A stretch of 64,000 nucleotides of DNA from Aphrocallistes beatrix (GCA_963281255.1 OY725490.1:310001-374000); one strand, 5' to 3'; positions 39,459 through 50,022 are shown, numbered from the stretch's first letter. The notes: generated by a model not told the origin, from the letters alone. Numbers and translations are program-made.

Positions 39459-39659
39459 TTACTCCTTGAAATCAACAATACGTAAAAAGCGTATCTGATC
39501 TATTTGTTGGGAACTCTGTCCAATCCACACTTCACATCAATTTGTTTGTGAGCACCCTTATTTGTAGACACTTTACAACTAAAAATTCGACGTAATTGAA
39601 ACTAATAATGTTTAAAAACTGTATATTTTCTAGTCCATATTGTCGATAGTAGTCTACTG

Positions 39660-39711
39660 GTAAGAATACCGAGTGTATTATTTCATTGATAAAACCTTTT
39701 TATATTTGCAG
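39660..39711 (+). other. Putative 52-bp leader intron of B gene at 39732
   Basis: CTACTG|GTAAGAATAC ... ATATTTGCAG|ACAATT has good donor and acceptor form and sits 20 bp before the ATG. Equivalent pairs (CTG|GTGGGA and a TTTACAG- or TTATAG-type acceptor) give 57 bp at 48360-48416, 56 bp at 50822-50877, 54 bp at 56014-56067 and 53 bp at 41885-41937. The block may be a spliced 5' leader; a transcript is needed to prove it. Confidence 0.5.
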
Positions 39712-39731
39712 ACAATTTACATTTTAAACAA

Positions 39732-40622
39732 ATGGAGCAACTTAGTAATTTCGAAGACAACCATAACAACTACATTTTCAAACATTTGATAGTGCCACCA
39801 TCTAATGGTGCAAATTGTGAAGATCTTCTTAACCCTGTCTGTGTCACTACTGATCCGTACACCGAAGATATTTATGTACTAGAATCGGGTGATGATTATC
39901 TGCGTGTATCTATCCTTTCAGAGTCAGGTTACTTTGTAAAACGATTCAGACAAAAGGTTTTAGTTTTTCCACTTGGAATTGCTAAATATCAAGACAATCT
40001 CTATATAACTTTTTCAAAGAAACCCTTTTTGGTCCATTTCAAAATAGCTGATGATCTCCATCTTATTAGAAGCAAGGATGATATAGGATTTGGTGTAGAT
40101 GAGGATAAGCAGTTAAGGAAACTCGCGGTATCCATTAGCGGTGATGTCTTTGTTACTGAATTCTTTAGACATCGTGTACAAATCCTTGATGGAGATCTAA
40201 ACTACAAACGACAGATCTCCCACTACTCTATGAGACGCCCATGTGATATTAATGTTACAGCAGATGAAGTATTCGTGCTTTGTCTCAATCCTCTACACTC
40301 AAGTTGCTGTATTCTGGTGTTCAATCAAATGGGATTCAGACTACGCTCCATCATCCTTCGTGGAATAAATATCTTCTCATTGAAACATTTCTTCTCTTAT
40401 CCAGTATTCTGTTTAGATAGTTTTGGAAATTTTATTATAAATGATTGCGAAACGCACGAGGTCAAGTTCTTCACGAAGGAGGGAGCTCTCTTTCAGAAGT
40501 TAGGAAAGTTTGGTTTTATTGCGGGATTGTTTTGGTGTATAACTGGGTTGACTTTAACAGCCAATCACAAACTGATTGTTGTGTCTAAGTTTGGCAGTTT
40601 TAGATTACAAATATTTTCTTGA
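39732..40622 (+). CDS. NHL-repeat six-bladed propeller protein, subfamily B
   Basis: The protein is 296 residues in a single coding exon, starting MEQLSNFEDNHNNYIFKHLI. Blades: VCVTTDPYTEDIYVLESGDD (1), LGIAKYQDNLYITFSKKPFL (2), KLAVSISGDVFVTEFFRHRV (3), PCDINVTADEVFVLCLNPLH (4), FCLDSFGNFIINDCETHEVK (5), LTANHKLIVVSKFGSFRLQI (6). The blade 3-4 strand QILDGDLNYKRQISHYSM is essentially invariant in subfamily B. The loop before blade 5 (GINIFSLKHFFSYP) is unique to this copy. It is the first gene after GLI and lies about 470 bp past the GLI stop, so its control region overlaps the GLI 3' flank. No signal peptide within the chosen start; ligand unknown. Confidence 0.92.
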   Translation: MEQLSNFEDNHNNYIFKHLIVPPSNGANCEDLLNPVCVTTDPYTEDIYVLESGDDYLRVSILSESGYFVKRFRQKVLVFPLGIAKYQDNLYITFSKKPFLVHFKIADDLHLIRSKDDIGFGVDEDKQLRKLAVSISGDVFVTEFFRHRVQILDGDLNYKRQISHYSMRRPCDINVTADEVFVLCLNPLHSSCCILVFNQMGFRLRSIILRGINIFSLKHFFSYPVFCLDSFGNFIINDCETHEVKFFTKEGALFQKLGKFGFIAGLFWCITGLTLTANHKLIVVSKFGSFRLQIFS

Positions 40623-40785
40623 GTCTAATCTTTTAAATACATTTACTTACATTTCAACCTGAGCCATGATAAATGCGTGGTTGATTTTGGATGGACATGG
40701 CGAGATGCAGTAGAAAATCACTGCAAACAGGATACAGAGAAGCGGGAGATGGTGTGGATATTTCACATAATTTAATGCCGGTAGA
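40623..40785. repeat. GCGGGAC-type repeat 3' of the B gene
   Basis: ATTTCAACCTGAGCCATGAT, then GGACATGGCGAGATGCAGTA and GAAGCGGGAGATGG, belong to the family at 1395 and 63712. In B genes this block is always followed by the GLI-tail relic. Confidence 0.6.
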
Positions 40786-41000
40786 CTGTACAAACTAAAA
40801 TTAGATTAGTCCCTTCTTGATTTAATATATGTTTACATTCTTATTACAATATTTGTTTGCTAATTTTCTGTAATTTGCGTATTTTTGGAATGATTCTACC
40901 ATTAATTGTCGCTATAAATAGGGCAAGGATCAAAAATACCAAAACAACAAATTGCTCCTTGAAATCAACAATACACTAAAAACAGGATACCGTATTCCTC
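40786..41000 (+). pseudogene. Relic of the last GLI codons plus GLI 3' flank
   Basis: GCCGGTAGACTGTACAAACT and AAAATTAGATTAG correspond to the GLI end (codons for AGRLNGLKLD and stop). The following TGTTTACATTCT, TTTCTGTAATTTGCGTATTT and ATTAATTGTCGCTA match the GLI 3' flank at 39280-39375. No upstream GLI coding sequence remains. Confidence 0.8.
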
Positions 41001-41811
41001 GAATAATCTCCTCCCTTTTATAATCAATTAAGATCAATGTTGAATTCTTCCCTTCTACTATTTGTTGCATTATCCATGTGGTTATTTCCTTCTAAAATTC
41101 TCTTAAATCTGGAATATTAAATATTCTTCAGTTGACAAATCAAAGTAAATGTTAATAATTTCCCCGGCTACTATTCGTGTATATATATACAGTGTTTCCT
41201 GCAAAGCGACTTAAGGTAAATCACACTTAACCTTTCTCTAAACTAAAATATTTTAATAACTTCAAAGTGATTTAAACTGTGTTAAAGCGTTTTAAAGCAT
41301 GTCAAAGTGTCTCAAAAGCGTTTTGACGTTGCTAGATGAGTGCATTAGAAAAGTACTGAGGAAATTCTGTATATATAGCAAATTGAAACGCCAATTATAG
41401 TTTGAATCACATCGGTTATCTTTAGTTATTTATTAGACTACTCCATACGAATAATCAGACATCACATTACGCCCGCTTTCCCTAGAGAGGTAAGAAGACA
41501 TCTTCCTTTGAAACTAACTTGATTGGTCAGCTCCTCAATACACACAATTAAGTTCTAGCTCAGACAAGACAGAAGAAGAGAGCTTGGGCGCGGGTTCCAT
41601 TAGGATTGGTTGAACCATGGTCCGAGACTATTTTGATTAGAAAATATGTAGAATTTCAGTAATGTGGAATTTCAATTATATGTAGTGCATCCTTCCCAAC
41701 CTTTATGTGTTCAAGATCACACAGGGCATTCGGACATCCTTATTTAGAGAAACTTTAAAATTCGAAATACGTACAGCATACTAGAAGCAAATAATATTTT
41801 ATGAACTGTTA

Positions 41812-41937
41812 ATACAGGTTTCCACCATTCGATCGCGATCTACTCAGTGAGCCTATGGATCTATGTGTCGATCGCAATCGACTGGTGGGAATTCCAGTTG
41901 TATTAAATTTCTTTGATACAAATTATATTTTTAACAG
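41812..41937 (+). repeat. Small palindromic element and B-type leader
   Basis: GGTTTCCACCATTCGATCGC and GATCGCAATCGACTGGTGGG form imperfect inverted arms around about 35 bp. The right arm supplies the CTG|GTGGGA donor-like site of the leader, with AACAG at 41937 as acceptor. No ATGGAGCAA start follows. Confidence 0.5.
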
Positions 41938-42786
41938 CAAATACTAAGTTAAAATCCTGTATTGTATCTGACTATCCTTTTGTGCCTTTTTGTGTCACTG
42001 CTGATCCATCTACTGAACAGATTTGTGTAGGCGAACATTTTGGTGAGAGTATACGTGTGTCTATTTTCTCGAAGTCAGGGAACATTGTTAAACGATTCTT
42101 GCAAAAAGGTTTACGTCACCCAAAAGGAATTGCTATCCATCAGGACAATCTCTATATTACACTTTTAGCGGAACCTTTTTTGGTCCATTTCAAAGTAATA
42201 AATGATCTCCATCTTATCAGAAGTAAGGAGGACATTGGATCTGATGTAGACAGCAAGTTCAACCAACTAAGACTCGCAGTATCCAATAGCGGAGATGTCT
42301 TTGTTACTGATTTGTGTAGACATCGTATTCAAATCCTTGATGGAGATCTAAACTACAAGCGACAGATCTCCCACTACTCCATGGTACTCCCATGTGATGT
42401 TAAGCTGACAGCAGATGAAGTATTCGTACTTTGTCTCAATCCTCTACACTCACGTTACTGCATTCTGGTGTTCAGTCAAATAGGCTTCAAATTACGCTCC
42501 ATCATTTTGATTAAGTGAACTATTCGACCTCTCACGATGGGTCGACCCCTCCCATTATCCTGTATTCTGTTTGGATAGTTGTGGAGATTTTATTACAACC
42601 GTTGTCAAGACTGACGAAGTCAAGTTCTTCTCAAAAGAGGGAACTCTCCTTCAGAAGTTGGGAAAGTCTGGTCATAATCCTGGATTGTTTCTTCATATCA
42701 CTGGATTGATTTTAACAGCCAATCACAAACTGATTGTTGTGTCCAGGTCTAATGTTTTTAAATTACAAATATTTTCTTGTGTTTAA
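41938..42786 (+). pseudogene. Broken NHL-propeller gene, subfamily B
   Basis: The usual N-terminus (MEQL...FDHLT) is missing: after the leader the sequence goes straight to FVPFCVTADPSTEQICVGEH. Blades 1-4 are clear (KGIAIHQDNLYITLLAEPFL, RLAVSNSGDVFVTDLCRHRI, PCDVKLTADEVFVLCLNPLH). Near 42510 several bases are lost compared with the CTACGTGGATTAAGTGAACC of sisters, giving a stop at 42516. Blades 5-6 then continue in another frame (SCGDFITTVVKTDEVKFFSK and onward). A truncated start plus a frameshift makes it a pseudogene. Confidence 0.85.
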
Positions 42787-42946
42787 TTTGAAATACAATG
42801 TTATTCACCCATACCCTACTGTATATAAGGCCTCACAGTAACTTGCGGATTTTGGACTAGGGATGTGGTAGATGATGGTTGTACTAATACATGAGCTGTC
42901 TTGGATCATTAACCACGAACAATAGAGCTTAGGAATGTATTACCAT

Positions 42947-43421
42947 CAGGGGTGTAGTGTAGGGGGAGCGGGTGGGAGCGGTGCTCCCCCACTACAAATT
43001 CAAGGGGGAGCGCTGCTCCCTCACTACAAATTTAAGGGGGAGCGGTGCTCCCTCACTTTAACTTGACGATTGTTATTACTTATAGAATCGTTTGGCAAGA
43101 ATGGATTGCGGAGTCGACTGTTTTATAATGTACTGAAAACATACATGCCAACCTCTAGATGCAAAATAACGGGACATAATTAGTACTTTTAGCGAGACAT
43201 TGAGTTATAATGCGGGACATCGTATATTTGTATTATACCTGTAGGCTGAAAAAGCTGGACAATTACACTTTTTGCAACGTTTTCGCGCGACATAGCTCTC
43301 AAAACCTCTCTTCATATGTCCGAAAAAGCGAGAAAATTCTTTTTGGGGAGCGCTTATAAAAGAATATATTATATTCTTTTATAAGCGCTCCCCCAAAGGA
43401 AATTTGAGCACTACACCCCTG
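42947..43421 (+). mobile_element. hAT-like element with exact 8-bp duplication and known empty site
   Basis: A 475-bp element with ends CAGGGGTGTAGTG and CACTACACCCCTG, flanked by ATTACCAT on both sides (42939-42946, 43422-43429). The paralogous sequence at 49463-49500 reads straight through with one ATTACCAT (49483-49490), so it is the empty site. Inside are three direct units of GGGGGAGCGGTGCTCCC type near 42970-43060 and a hairpin of AAAGAATATATTATATTCTT near 43360. It has no transposase. Confidence 0.95.
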
Positions 43422-43499
43422 ATTACCATCATATCCAAATATGGTGTCACCGTACCTATTTCCGTTGTTAAAATTTCGATAGGTCATCATATAATTGGG

Positions 43500-43640
43500 C
43501 ATGCCTACTTTCCTGGACAGGACGAGTCAAGATGCCTAATCTCCTGGACTTGACAGAAAATGTACCTAATTTCGGGATGGGACGGGTTTTGGTGCCTAAT
43601 TTCCGGGACGGTTCCGTCCCGTTCTGAAAATTAGGCATGC
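43500..43640. repeat. Repeat with CCTAATTTCCGGGACGG motifs
   Basis: A head-to-tail series of GCCTAATTTCC/GGACGGGA words ending TTAGGCATGCCTATATGATT. It is related to 1830-1900 and to the single scrap at 49545-49575. No gene. Confidence 0.5.
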
Positions 43641-43974
43641 CTATATGATTGCATAATAGGGTATATTTGTGACAAATTTAGTGATTTTCATTGACGGTTT
43701 AAAGGTACTTCTAAACGATTTTATTATACTTTTTTCCGCAAAAAATCTTGAAATCTTTTCATAGAATGTAGCTACATTATAGTGTTGCAATGGGAAGTAT
43801 TTTGGTCAGTCATATTTTGGAAACCACAAGTGCGAAACATTTAACTCTATTTAACAGCGATTATACAACTTCTTATTATTCTATAATATAATTTATATGT
43901 CTAAATTCAATGGCTTTCGAGCTAGTAGACAATTTATCATATTGGTAATATTGGTCTAGCGATTTTTTTAAATA

Positions 43975-44218
43975 TCATCAAATGTTTGTGTAAAATATGC
44001 ATATAAAGGTTTGAAAACTTAAACCTTTTTATTGCTACACACTAATATAATTGAGATATCTATATAAGTTATTTCTTTGAAGTATTAATAACAATGACTG
44101 CCTACCATAGTGTCGTGCAATGATTTCTAATGTGAGAGTGAAGCAGACATAGTATTGTATAGTAAAGATATGAAAAGTTGCTCTCCATTTTTTGTTGAGG
44201 TGTGAAAATTCGGTTTAT
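43975..44218 (+). repeat. R1 copy replacing the upstream region of the B gene at 44267
   Basis: It matches 7490-7740 (landmarks AATAACAATGACTGCCTACC, TAGTGTCGTGCAATGATTTC, GAGGTGTGAAAATTCGG). It ends right before the conserved TTCTTTACAGCCAATTTTAC of the B leader, so the GTGGGA donor region is gone. Confidence 0.7.
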
Positions 44219-44266
44219 GTATTTTTTTTTCTTTACAGCCAATTTTACATTTTCTTTTGTAACCAG

Positions 44267-45166
44267 ATGGAGCAACTTAGGAATTTCGAAGAAAACCATA
44301 TCAGCTACCTTTTTGACCATTTGACAGTGTTACCATCTCATGATGCAAGACATGAGTATCATTTTCATCCTACTTGTGTCGCTACAGGTCCGTATACTGA
44401 ACACATTTATGTAATAGAACCAAGTGATGATTATCTACGTGTGTTTATCCTTTCAGAGTCTGGGAACATTGTAAACCGATTCATACAGGAAGGCTTACGT
44501 CACCCAACAGGATTTGCTGTCCATCAGGATAATCTCTATATTACACTTTTAGAAACACCTTTTTTGGTTCATTTCAAAGTAGCAGATGATCTCCATCTTA
44601 TCAGAAGCAAGGTGGACATTGCATCTGGTATAGATAGCAAGTTCAACCATCTAAGAGTCGCAGTATCCAATAGCGGAGATGTCTTTGTTAGTGATTTGTG
44701 TAGACATCACATTCAAATCCTTGATGGAGATCTAAACTATAAGCGACAGATCTCCCACTACTCCATGAAACGTCCATGTGATGTTAAGCTGACAGCAGAT
44801 AAAGTATTCGTAATTTCTCTCAATCCTCTACACTCACGTTACTGCATTATGGTGTTCAATCAAATGGGATACAAACTACGCTCCATCATCCCACGTGCAT
44901 TAAGTGAACCTAAATTCTCCCGATTAATCCTCCCTTATCCTGTATTCTGTTTGGATAGTTTTGGAAATTTTATTATAAATGATATCAAAACGGGCGAAGT
45001 CAAGTTCTTCACAAAGGAAGGAACTCTCTTTCAGAAGTTAGGAAAGTCTGGTAATGCTCCCGGATTGTTTCATTATATAATTGGATTGACTCTAACAGCC
45101 AACCACAAACTGATTGTTCTGTCCATGTATGGCGATTTTAATTTTCAAATATTTTCATGTCTCTAA
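44267..45166 (+). CDS. NHL-repeat six-bladed propeller protein, subfamily B
   Basis: The protein is 299 residues in a single coding exon. The frame is open upstream, but MEQLRNFEENHISYLFDHLT is the family start. Blades: TCVATGPYTEHIYVIEPSDD (1), GFAVHQDNLYITLLETPFLV (2), RVAVSNSGDVFVSDLCRHHI (3), PCDVKLTADKVFVISLNPLH (4), FCLDSFGNFIINDIKTGEVK (5), LTANHKLIVLSMYGDFNFQI (6). The loop before blade 5 (ALSEPKFSRLILPYP) is shared with the gene at 52277, to which it corresponds in the 8-kb duplication. Its usual upstream region is replaced by R1, so whether it is expressed is uncertain although the frame is clean. Confidence 0.92.
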   Translation: MEQLRNFEENHISYLFDHLTVLPSHDARHEYHFHPTCVATGPYTEHIYVIEPSDDYLRVFILSESGNIVNRFIQEGLRHPTGFAVHQDNLYITLLETPFLVHFKVADDLHLIRSKVDIASGIDSKFNHLRVAVSNSGDVFVSDLCRHHIQILDGDLNYKRQISHYSMKRPCDVKLTADKVFVISLNPLHSRYCIMVFNQMGYKLRSIIPRALSEPKFSRLILPYPVFCLDSFGNFIINDIKTGEVKFFTKEGTLFQKLGKSGNAPGLFHYIIGLTLTANHKLIVLSMYGDFNFQIFSCL

Positions 45167-45221
45167 TTTTTTGAATACATTACGAGTATCTCATACATGT
45201 CAATCATATAGATTTCACATA

Positions 45222-45330
45222 ATTTAACGCCAGGTAAACTGAACAAACTAAATTAGATTCTATTTTGATTTCTATTTGTTTAAATTTATTTACAATATTT
45301 GTTTGCAAATTTTCTGTAATTTGCGAATTT
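45222..45330 (+). pseudogene. Relic of the GLI end and 3' flank
   Basis: ACGCCAGGTAAACTGAACAA and ACTAAATTAGATT, then ATTTACAATATTTGTTTGCA and TTTCTGTAATTTGCGAATTT, are degraded GLI terminal codons and flank. Confidence 0.7.
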
Positions 45331-45566
45331 TTGTAGTACATGTTAGCATCCTTATCTATAGATACTTTACACTTTATAGACACTCTTGTAGTCATTTTAC
45401 AATTAAAAATACGACTTAATTGAAGCGAATAATATTTTAAAAACTGCTCATCTACTAGTTTCGTCTAGTCAATAGCGGTCCACTGATCGGAATTCCTAGT
45501 TTATTATTTTCTTTGATAAAATATATTTTTCATTATAGACAATTTTACATTTTATTTTCTAACCAA

Positions 45567-46447
45567 ATGCAGCAGCTTAGGAATTTCGAAGAAAAACATA
45601 ACAAATACCTTTTCAACCATTTGACAGTGCTACCGTCTGGTGCAAGATCTGGCTATCCTTTTCATCCTACTTGTGTCGCTACTGATCCGTATACTGAACA
45701 TATTTATGTAGGAGAATATGGTCATGATTCTCTTCGTGTGTCTATCCTTTCAGAGTCCGGAGATATTATAGACCGATTCCTACAAATGGGTTTAGGTTTT
45801 CCAATAGGAATTGCTATCCATCAGAACAATATCTATATTGCTCTTTTAGATAAACCCTTTTTGGTCCATTTTAAAGTAGCAGATAATCTCCATCTTATCA
45901 GAAGCAAGGTGGACCTAGGATCTGATGTAGACAGCGAGTTCAATAAGCTAAGACTCGCAGTATCCAATAACGGAGATGTTTTAGTTGTTGATTCGTGGAA
46001 ACATCGTATTCAAATCCTTGATGGAGATCTAAACTACAAGCGACAGATCTCCCACTCCACCATGAGACGTCCATGTGATGTTAAGCTTCAGCAGATGAAG
46101 TATTCGTACTTTGTTTCAATCCTCTACACTCACGTTACTGCATTCTGGTGTTCAATCAAATGGGCTTTTTACGTTCCGTTATCCCACATGGATTAGAGAT
46201 CAGTAGACGGGAAAACTACTTCCATAATCCTGCATTCTGTCTAGATTGTAATGGAAATTTTGTTATAATGGATATCGAAACCGACGAAATAAAGTTCTTC
46301 ACAAAAGAGGGAACTCTCTTTCTACCTTTGTTTACCATTTATCAGTCTTATCATGTGTTTGTAGTCTGGATGATTATCTTAGGCATATTTGTATTATTAA
46401 TTAATGTTGATACATGTACTGAACATATTTGTGTATTAGAAGGATAG
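45567..46447 (+). pseudogene. Broken NHL-propeller gene, subfamily B, with fused tail
   Basis: It starts MQQLRNFEEKHNKYLFNHLT (second codon Gln for Glu) and is normal to blade 4. One base is then missing at about 46088 (AAGCTTCAGCAG versus AAGCTGACAGCAG), shifting the frame. The body resumes as SVIPHGLEISRRENYF and FCLDCNGNFVIMDIETDEIK. At about 46320, after the EGTLF codons, the last blade is replaced by decayed 5' sequence of another B copy (TACCATTTATCAGTCTTATC). The leader donor is also changed (CTG|ATCGGA). It is dead on three counts. Confidence 0.88.
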
Positions 46448-46461
46448 AATGTGTGTATATA

Positions 46462-46860
46462 CAGTCGACTCTCGTTAATACGAACACGGTACAATCGGAT
46501 AAGAAGTACGATTTGAGGGTCCCCTTCAGTGCGTTTTCAATACTAAATACATTGGTTAATTCGAACACGGATAATACGAACAGGTGTGTGCCTACGAGCA
46601 CTTTGAATATGGTACGTAGTATGTACGTAGATAGATACTAGACAGATATTTCTCAATGAAAATACAGTCGAATCTCGTTAATACAACATGGATAATGAGT
46701 TCTCTATTTGACAAGTACAATTTCATACTCTCACGTAGTTATCACTATGTATATTAAGTATTTTGGATAAATGTACGTACTTCGGTTAATACGTCGTACT
46801 CCGGATAAGGAGTACAAATCTCCACGGTCCCTTGGTGTACGTGTTAACGGGAGTCGACTG
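46462..46860 (+). mobile_element. pogo-like MITE flanked by TA
   Basis: A 399-bp element with ends CAGTCGACTCTCGTTAATAC and GTGTTAACGGGAGTCGACTG and TA on both sides. The interior has repeated GGATAAGNAGTAC and TTCGGTTAATACG words and an internal CAGTCGAATCTCGTTAATAC. It is related to 50259-50751 and 54049-54488, has a deletion compared with the latter, and lacks a transposase. It interrupts an NHL relic. Confidence 0.92.
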
Positions 46861-46862
46861 TA

Positions 46863-47097
46863 TGTAGTTATTTACTTAGAGCCAGGGAACATTGTGAATC
46901 AATTCTCACAAAGAGGTTTATATCTCCCATTATATCTCATGGGAAAATCCCTTCCCTTATCTTTTATTCTGCTTGGATAGTATTCAAATTTTATTATAAA
47001 TGATTTCGAAACAGATGAAGTCAAGTTCTTTACAAACAAGGGTACTCACTTTCAGGAGTTCGGAAAATTTGTTCAAGAACCGGGAATGTTTTGCTAT
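46863..47097 (+). pseudogene. Decayed B-type NHL fragment fused to a GLI tail
   Basis: After the MITE, GAGCCAGGGAACATTGTG and ATGATTTCGAAACAGATGAA, then GTCAAGTTCTTTACAAACAA, are recognisable pieces of blades 1 and 5. At about 47098 the NHL sequence (GGGAATGTTTTGCTATATCA) switches to GLI exon 6 (CTCCTCCTCTCTGCGGAAAC). The junction is identical in structure to the one at 54725, so it arose once and was duplicated. Confidence 0.8.
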
Positions 47098-47855
47098 ATC
47101 ACTCCTCCTCTCTGCGGAAACACCTCAGGACCACTGTCCTCCCACCGTTAAACCGGAAACCGAACCTCCTGATCAAGTCTGAGCCTCCTGGTAGCCCGCA
47201 GGGCGCCTACTCGCAACCCTATCACTGCGCTCTCTCCCTTGACAACACACTGGAATTCCTCCTCCCCGAATCTCCCTTGGAGGGACTGGCTCAGTTTGAG
47301 AGTCCTTTGGTGTCGCCGCACCTCACAGAAGAACAGCTGTTCAAAGCCGCGCGCGTCAAATTCACACCTCTCTCCTCCCACGCGGGGAACCGGAACAAGT
47401 CAATGGATTCCAATCTCTCCTACCTGACGTCAGGGCTGGGCTCCTCTCTCCAATCAGATGGCGCGGTGTCGCTAGTGGCCTCGCCATTTCACACCTTAGC
47501 TGGTCCCTTCTTGCCCTCTCTCTCCGACTACTCAGACCTGATCAGTGAGGCCTCCTACCGCCACGAAGCCATCGGAGTGTCGCTGCCGCCGCTGCAGAGA
47601 TCTCGAGCCTCCTCCATCTGCAGCGACACCAGAGACTTCCAGTTCACACCTTCACACGTGCCAGAGTTGCCTAAAATAGCCACACAGCGAGGTGTGAAGG
47701 AGCGCTCCGACCATTCGTGCAGGTATATGCGCGACATAATGCCAAGCAACAACCTCCAGGTGGCCTCTCTTGACGACCATGCGTTGGTATGTGAAAACGA
47801 AATATTCGGATTCTCCCATAACGCCGGTAGACTGAACGGACTAAAATTAGATTAG
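47098..47855 (+). pseudogene. Truncated copy of the GLI C-terminus
   Basis: It matches GLI exon 6 from within finger 5 (SSLRKHLRT) to the stop, open for about 250 codons, and is followed by the GLI 3' flank with AATAAA at 48049. Fingers 1-4 and the cysteines of finger 5 are absent, there is no splice acceptor or in-frame ATG at the junction, and a two-codon deletion near the end (DDHALV for DDHMHALV) keeps the frame. A short deletion at the beginning (TEPE region) also keeps it. It is probably a hitch-hiking fragment, though the clean frame is notable. Confidence 0.82.
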
Positions 47856-48359
47856 TTCCATTTTGATTTTATATTTGTTTGCATTTTGTCTACAAATTTG
47901 TTTACAATATTTGTTCGCAAAATTTCTGTAATTTGCGCTTTTTATCGAATGATTCTCCCATTAATTGTCGCTAGAAATAGAACCAAATATAACTAGTTAC
48001 TAAAGCAAAGCAAAGGAATGTTATGTATTCTGTTATTTGCAGATAAATAATAAATTCCCGAAATCAGCGATCTACTAAGAGCACAAATTCCTTGTTGTCT
48101 CGAATAGTTTATTTGCTTCATTAACTATAGTGTATCCTTCTTGACCTCACTTTTGAATCTAAATGCATCACAAGTTTTCCTCTGCTTGCGTATCTGATCT
48201 ATTTGTTGGGAACTCTGTCCAATCCACACTTCACACCAATTTGCATTCAGCATCCTTATTTGTGGACACTTTGCAAACTAAAATGCAATGTAATTGGAAC
48301 TAATAATGTTTTTAAAATTGTTTATATACTAGTTTCCTCTAGTCGATATTGGTCCACTG
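47856..48359. other. GLI 3' flank copy and upstream region of the B gene
   Basis: The region copies 39260-39655, with an extra segment (TAGTGTATCCTTCTTGACCT, CATCACAAGTTTTCCTCTGC) also present at 50097, 55790 and 57300. It holds GGGAACTCTGTCCAATCCAC and CAGCATCCTTATTTGTGGAC before the leader. It is probably the control region of the gene at 48445. Confidence 0.55.
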
Positions 48360-48444
48360 GTGGGAATCCATAGTGTATTAGTATATTTCTTTGAAACATA
48401 TTATTTTTCTTTACAGCCAATTTTACATTTTCTTTTCTAACCAA

Positions 48445-49332
48445 ATGGAGCAACTTCTGAATTTCGAAGACAACCATAGCAACTACATTTTCAACCATTT
48501 GACAGTGGTACCATCTACTGGTACAAGTGATGAGTATCCTCTTCACCCTGTCTGTGTCACTACTGATCCGTATACTGAACATATTTATGTCGGAGGATTG
48601 GGTGCTGATTGTCTACGTGTGTTTATCCTTTCAGAGTCTGGGAACGTTGTAAACCGATTCATACAAAAAGGTTTATGTTACCCAAAAGGAATTGCTATCC
48701 ATCAGGACAATCTCTATATTACACTTTTAGCAGAACCATTTTTGGTCCATTTCAAAGTAGCAGATGATCTCCATCTCGTCAGAAGCAAAGAGGACATTGG
48801 ATCTGGTATAGATAGCAAGTTCAATAAGCTAAGACTCGCAGTATCCAATAACGGAGATGTCTTTGTTACTGATTTGTGTAGACATCGTATTCAAATCCTT
48901 GATGGAGATCTAAACTACAAGCGACAGATCTCCCACTACTCTATGATAAACCCATGTGATGTTAAGCTGACAGCAGATGAAGTATTCGTACTTTGTCTCA
49001 ATCCTCTACACTCACGTTACTGCATTCTGGTGTTCAATCTAATGGGATTCAAACTACGCTCCATCATCCTACGTGGATTAAGTGAACCTGATCCTTTCCA
49101 TTATCCTGTATTCTGTTTGGATAGTTATGGAGACTTTATAACAAATGATGTCAAAACGAACGAAGTCAAGTTCTTCTCAAAAGAAGGAACTCTCCTTCAG
49201 AAGTTAGGAAAGTATGGTCGTGGTCCGGGATTGTTTATGCATATAACTGGATTGACTTTAACAACTAATCACAAACTGATTGTTGTGTCCATGTTTACTG
49301 TTTTTAAATTGCAAATATTTTCTTGTGTTTAA
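48445..49332 (+). CDS. NHL-repeat six-bladed propeller protein, subfamily B
   Basis: The protein is 295 residues. It starts MEQLLNFEDNHSNYIFNHLT, placed 28 bp after the acceptor of a putative 57-bp leader intron (48360-48416). Blades: VCVTTDPYTEHIYVGGLGAD (1), KGIAIHQDNLYITLLAEPFL (2), RLAVSNNGDVFVTDLCRHRI (3), PCDVKLTADEVFVLCLNPLH (4), FCLDSYGDFITNDVKTNEVK (5), LTTNHKLIVVSMFTVFKLQI (6). The loop before blade 5 is the shortest of the intact B genes (GLSEPDPFHYP). Its first 60 codons and its upstream DNA are nearly identical to the gene at 56096, while blades 2-3 and the blade 4-5 loop differ from it. No other domain; ligand unknown. Confidence 0.93.
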   Translation: MEQLLNFEDNHSNYIFNHLTVVPSTGTSDEYPLHPVCVTTDPYTEHIYVGGLGADCLRVFILSESGNVVNRFIQKGLCYPKGIAIHQDNLYITLLAEPFLVHFKVADDLHLVRSKEDIGSGIDSKFNKLRLAVSNNGDVFVTDLCRHRIQILDGDLNYKRQISHYSMINPCDVKLTADEVFVLCLNPLHSRYCILVFNLMGFKLRSIILRGLSEPDPFHYPVFCLDSYGDFITNDVKTNEVKFFSKEGTLLQKLGKYGRGPGLFMHITGLTLTTNHKLIVVSMFTVFKLQIFSCV

Positions 49333-50022
49333 TTTGAAATACAATATTCTTTACCTATAGCCTACTACATATAAGGCTTCACAGTAACTTGTGGAATTTG
49401 GACTAGGGATGTTGTAGAAGATTGTTGTACTAATATGAGCTGCCTTTTATTATTAACCACGCACAATAGTGCTTAGGAATGTATTACCATCATATCCAAA
49501 TAAGGTGTCACCGTACCCATTTCCGTTGTGAAAATTTATATAGGCCCCGGAAATTAGGCGTGCCCATATGATTGCGCAATAGCTTATATTTGTGACAAAT
49601 TTGGTGATTTTCAGAGACAGTTTAAAGGTACTTCTAAGCGTTTTTATTATACTTTTATCCGCATATAAGTGAGCCATGAATGGGTTGTTGTGAGAATTTT
49701 GAAATTTTTCATGGACTGTTGCTACATTCCAATGTTGCTATGTAGACGCATTTTGGTCAGTTAGGGTCATATCTTGGAAACTGCAAGAGCTAAACATTCA
49801 ATTATAATTCTATTTGACAGCCAATTTACTACTTCTTATTAACCAATAAGATAAGTTATACGTCTAAATTAAATGGCTTTCAAGTTATTAGACAATTCAT
49901 CATATTGGTCACATTTGTTAATGTGTCAAATATCAAAATATGATATTTGAACCTTACATCCCTAAAAACCCATGTTAACGATTGGAAGCTAGTCTCTAGC
50001 GATTTTTAAATTCATCAAAAAT
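49333..50022. other. Intergenic; 3' flank shared with the broken gene at 41938
   Basis: The first 160 bp equal the flank at 42787-42946 and include the empty ATTACCAT site (49483-49490). Then come scraps of the CCGGAAATTAGGCGTGCCCA repeat and of R1-adjacent sequence (GATTGGAAGCTAGTCTCTAG). No gene. Confidence 0.55.

Noticed and set aside
44192..44266. Upstream in-frame extension of B genes, hydrophobic like a signal peptide (also before 48445, 56096 and 59180)
   Set aside because: The extension is AT-rich leader DNA with T-runs that contains the putative splice acceptor. Copies differ in whether an ATG exists, and at 59093 there is none. The family-wide start MEQL is the better choice.
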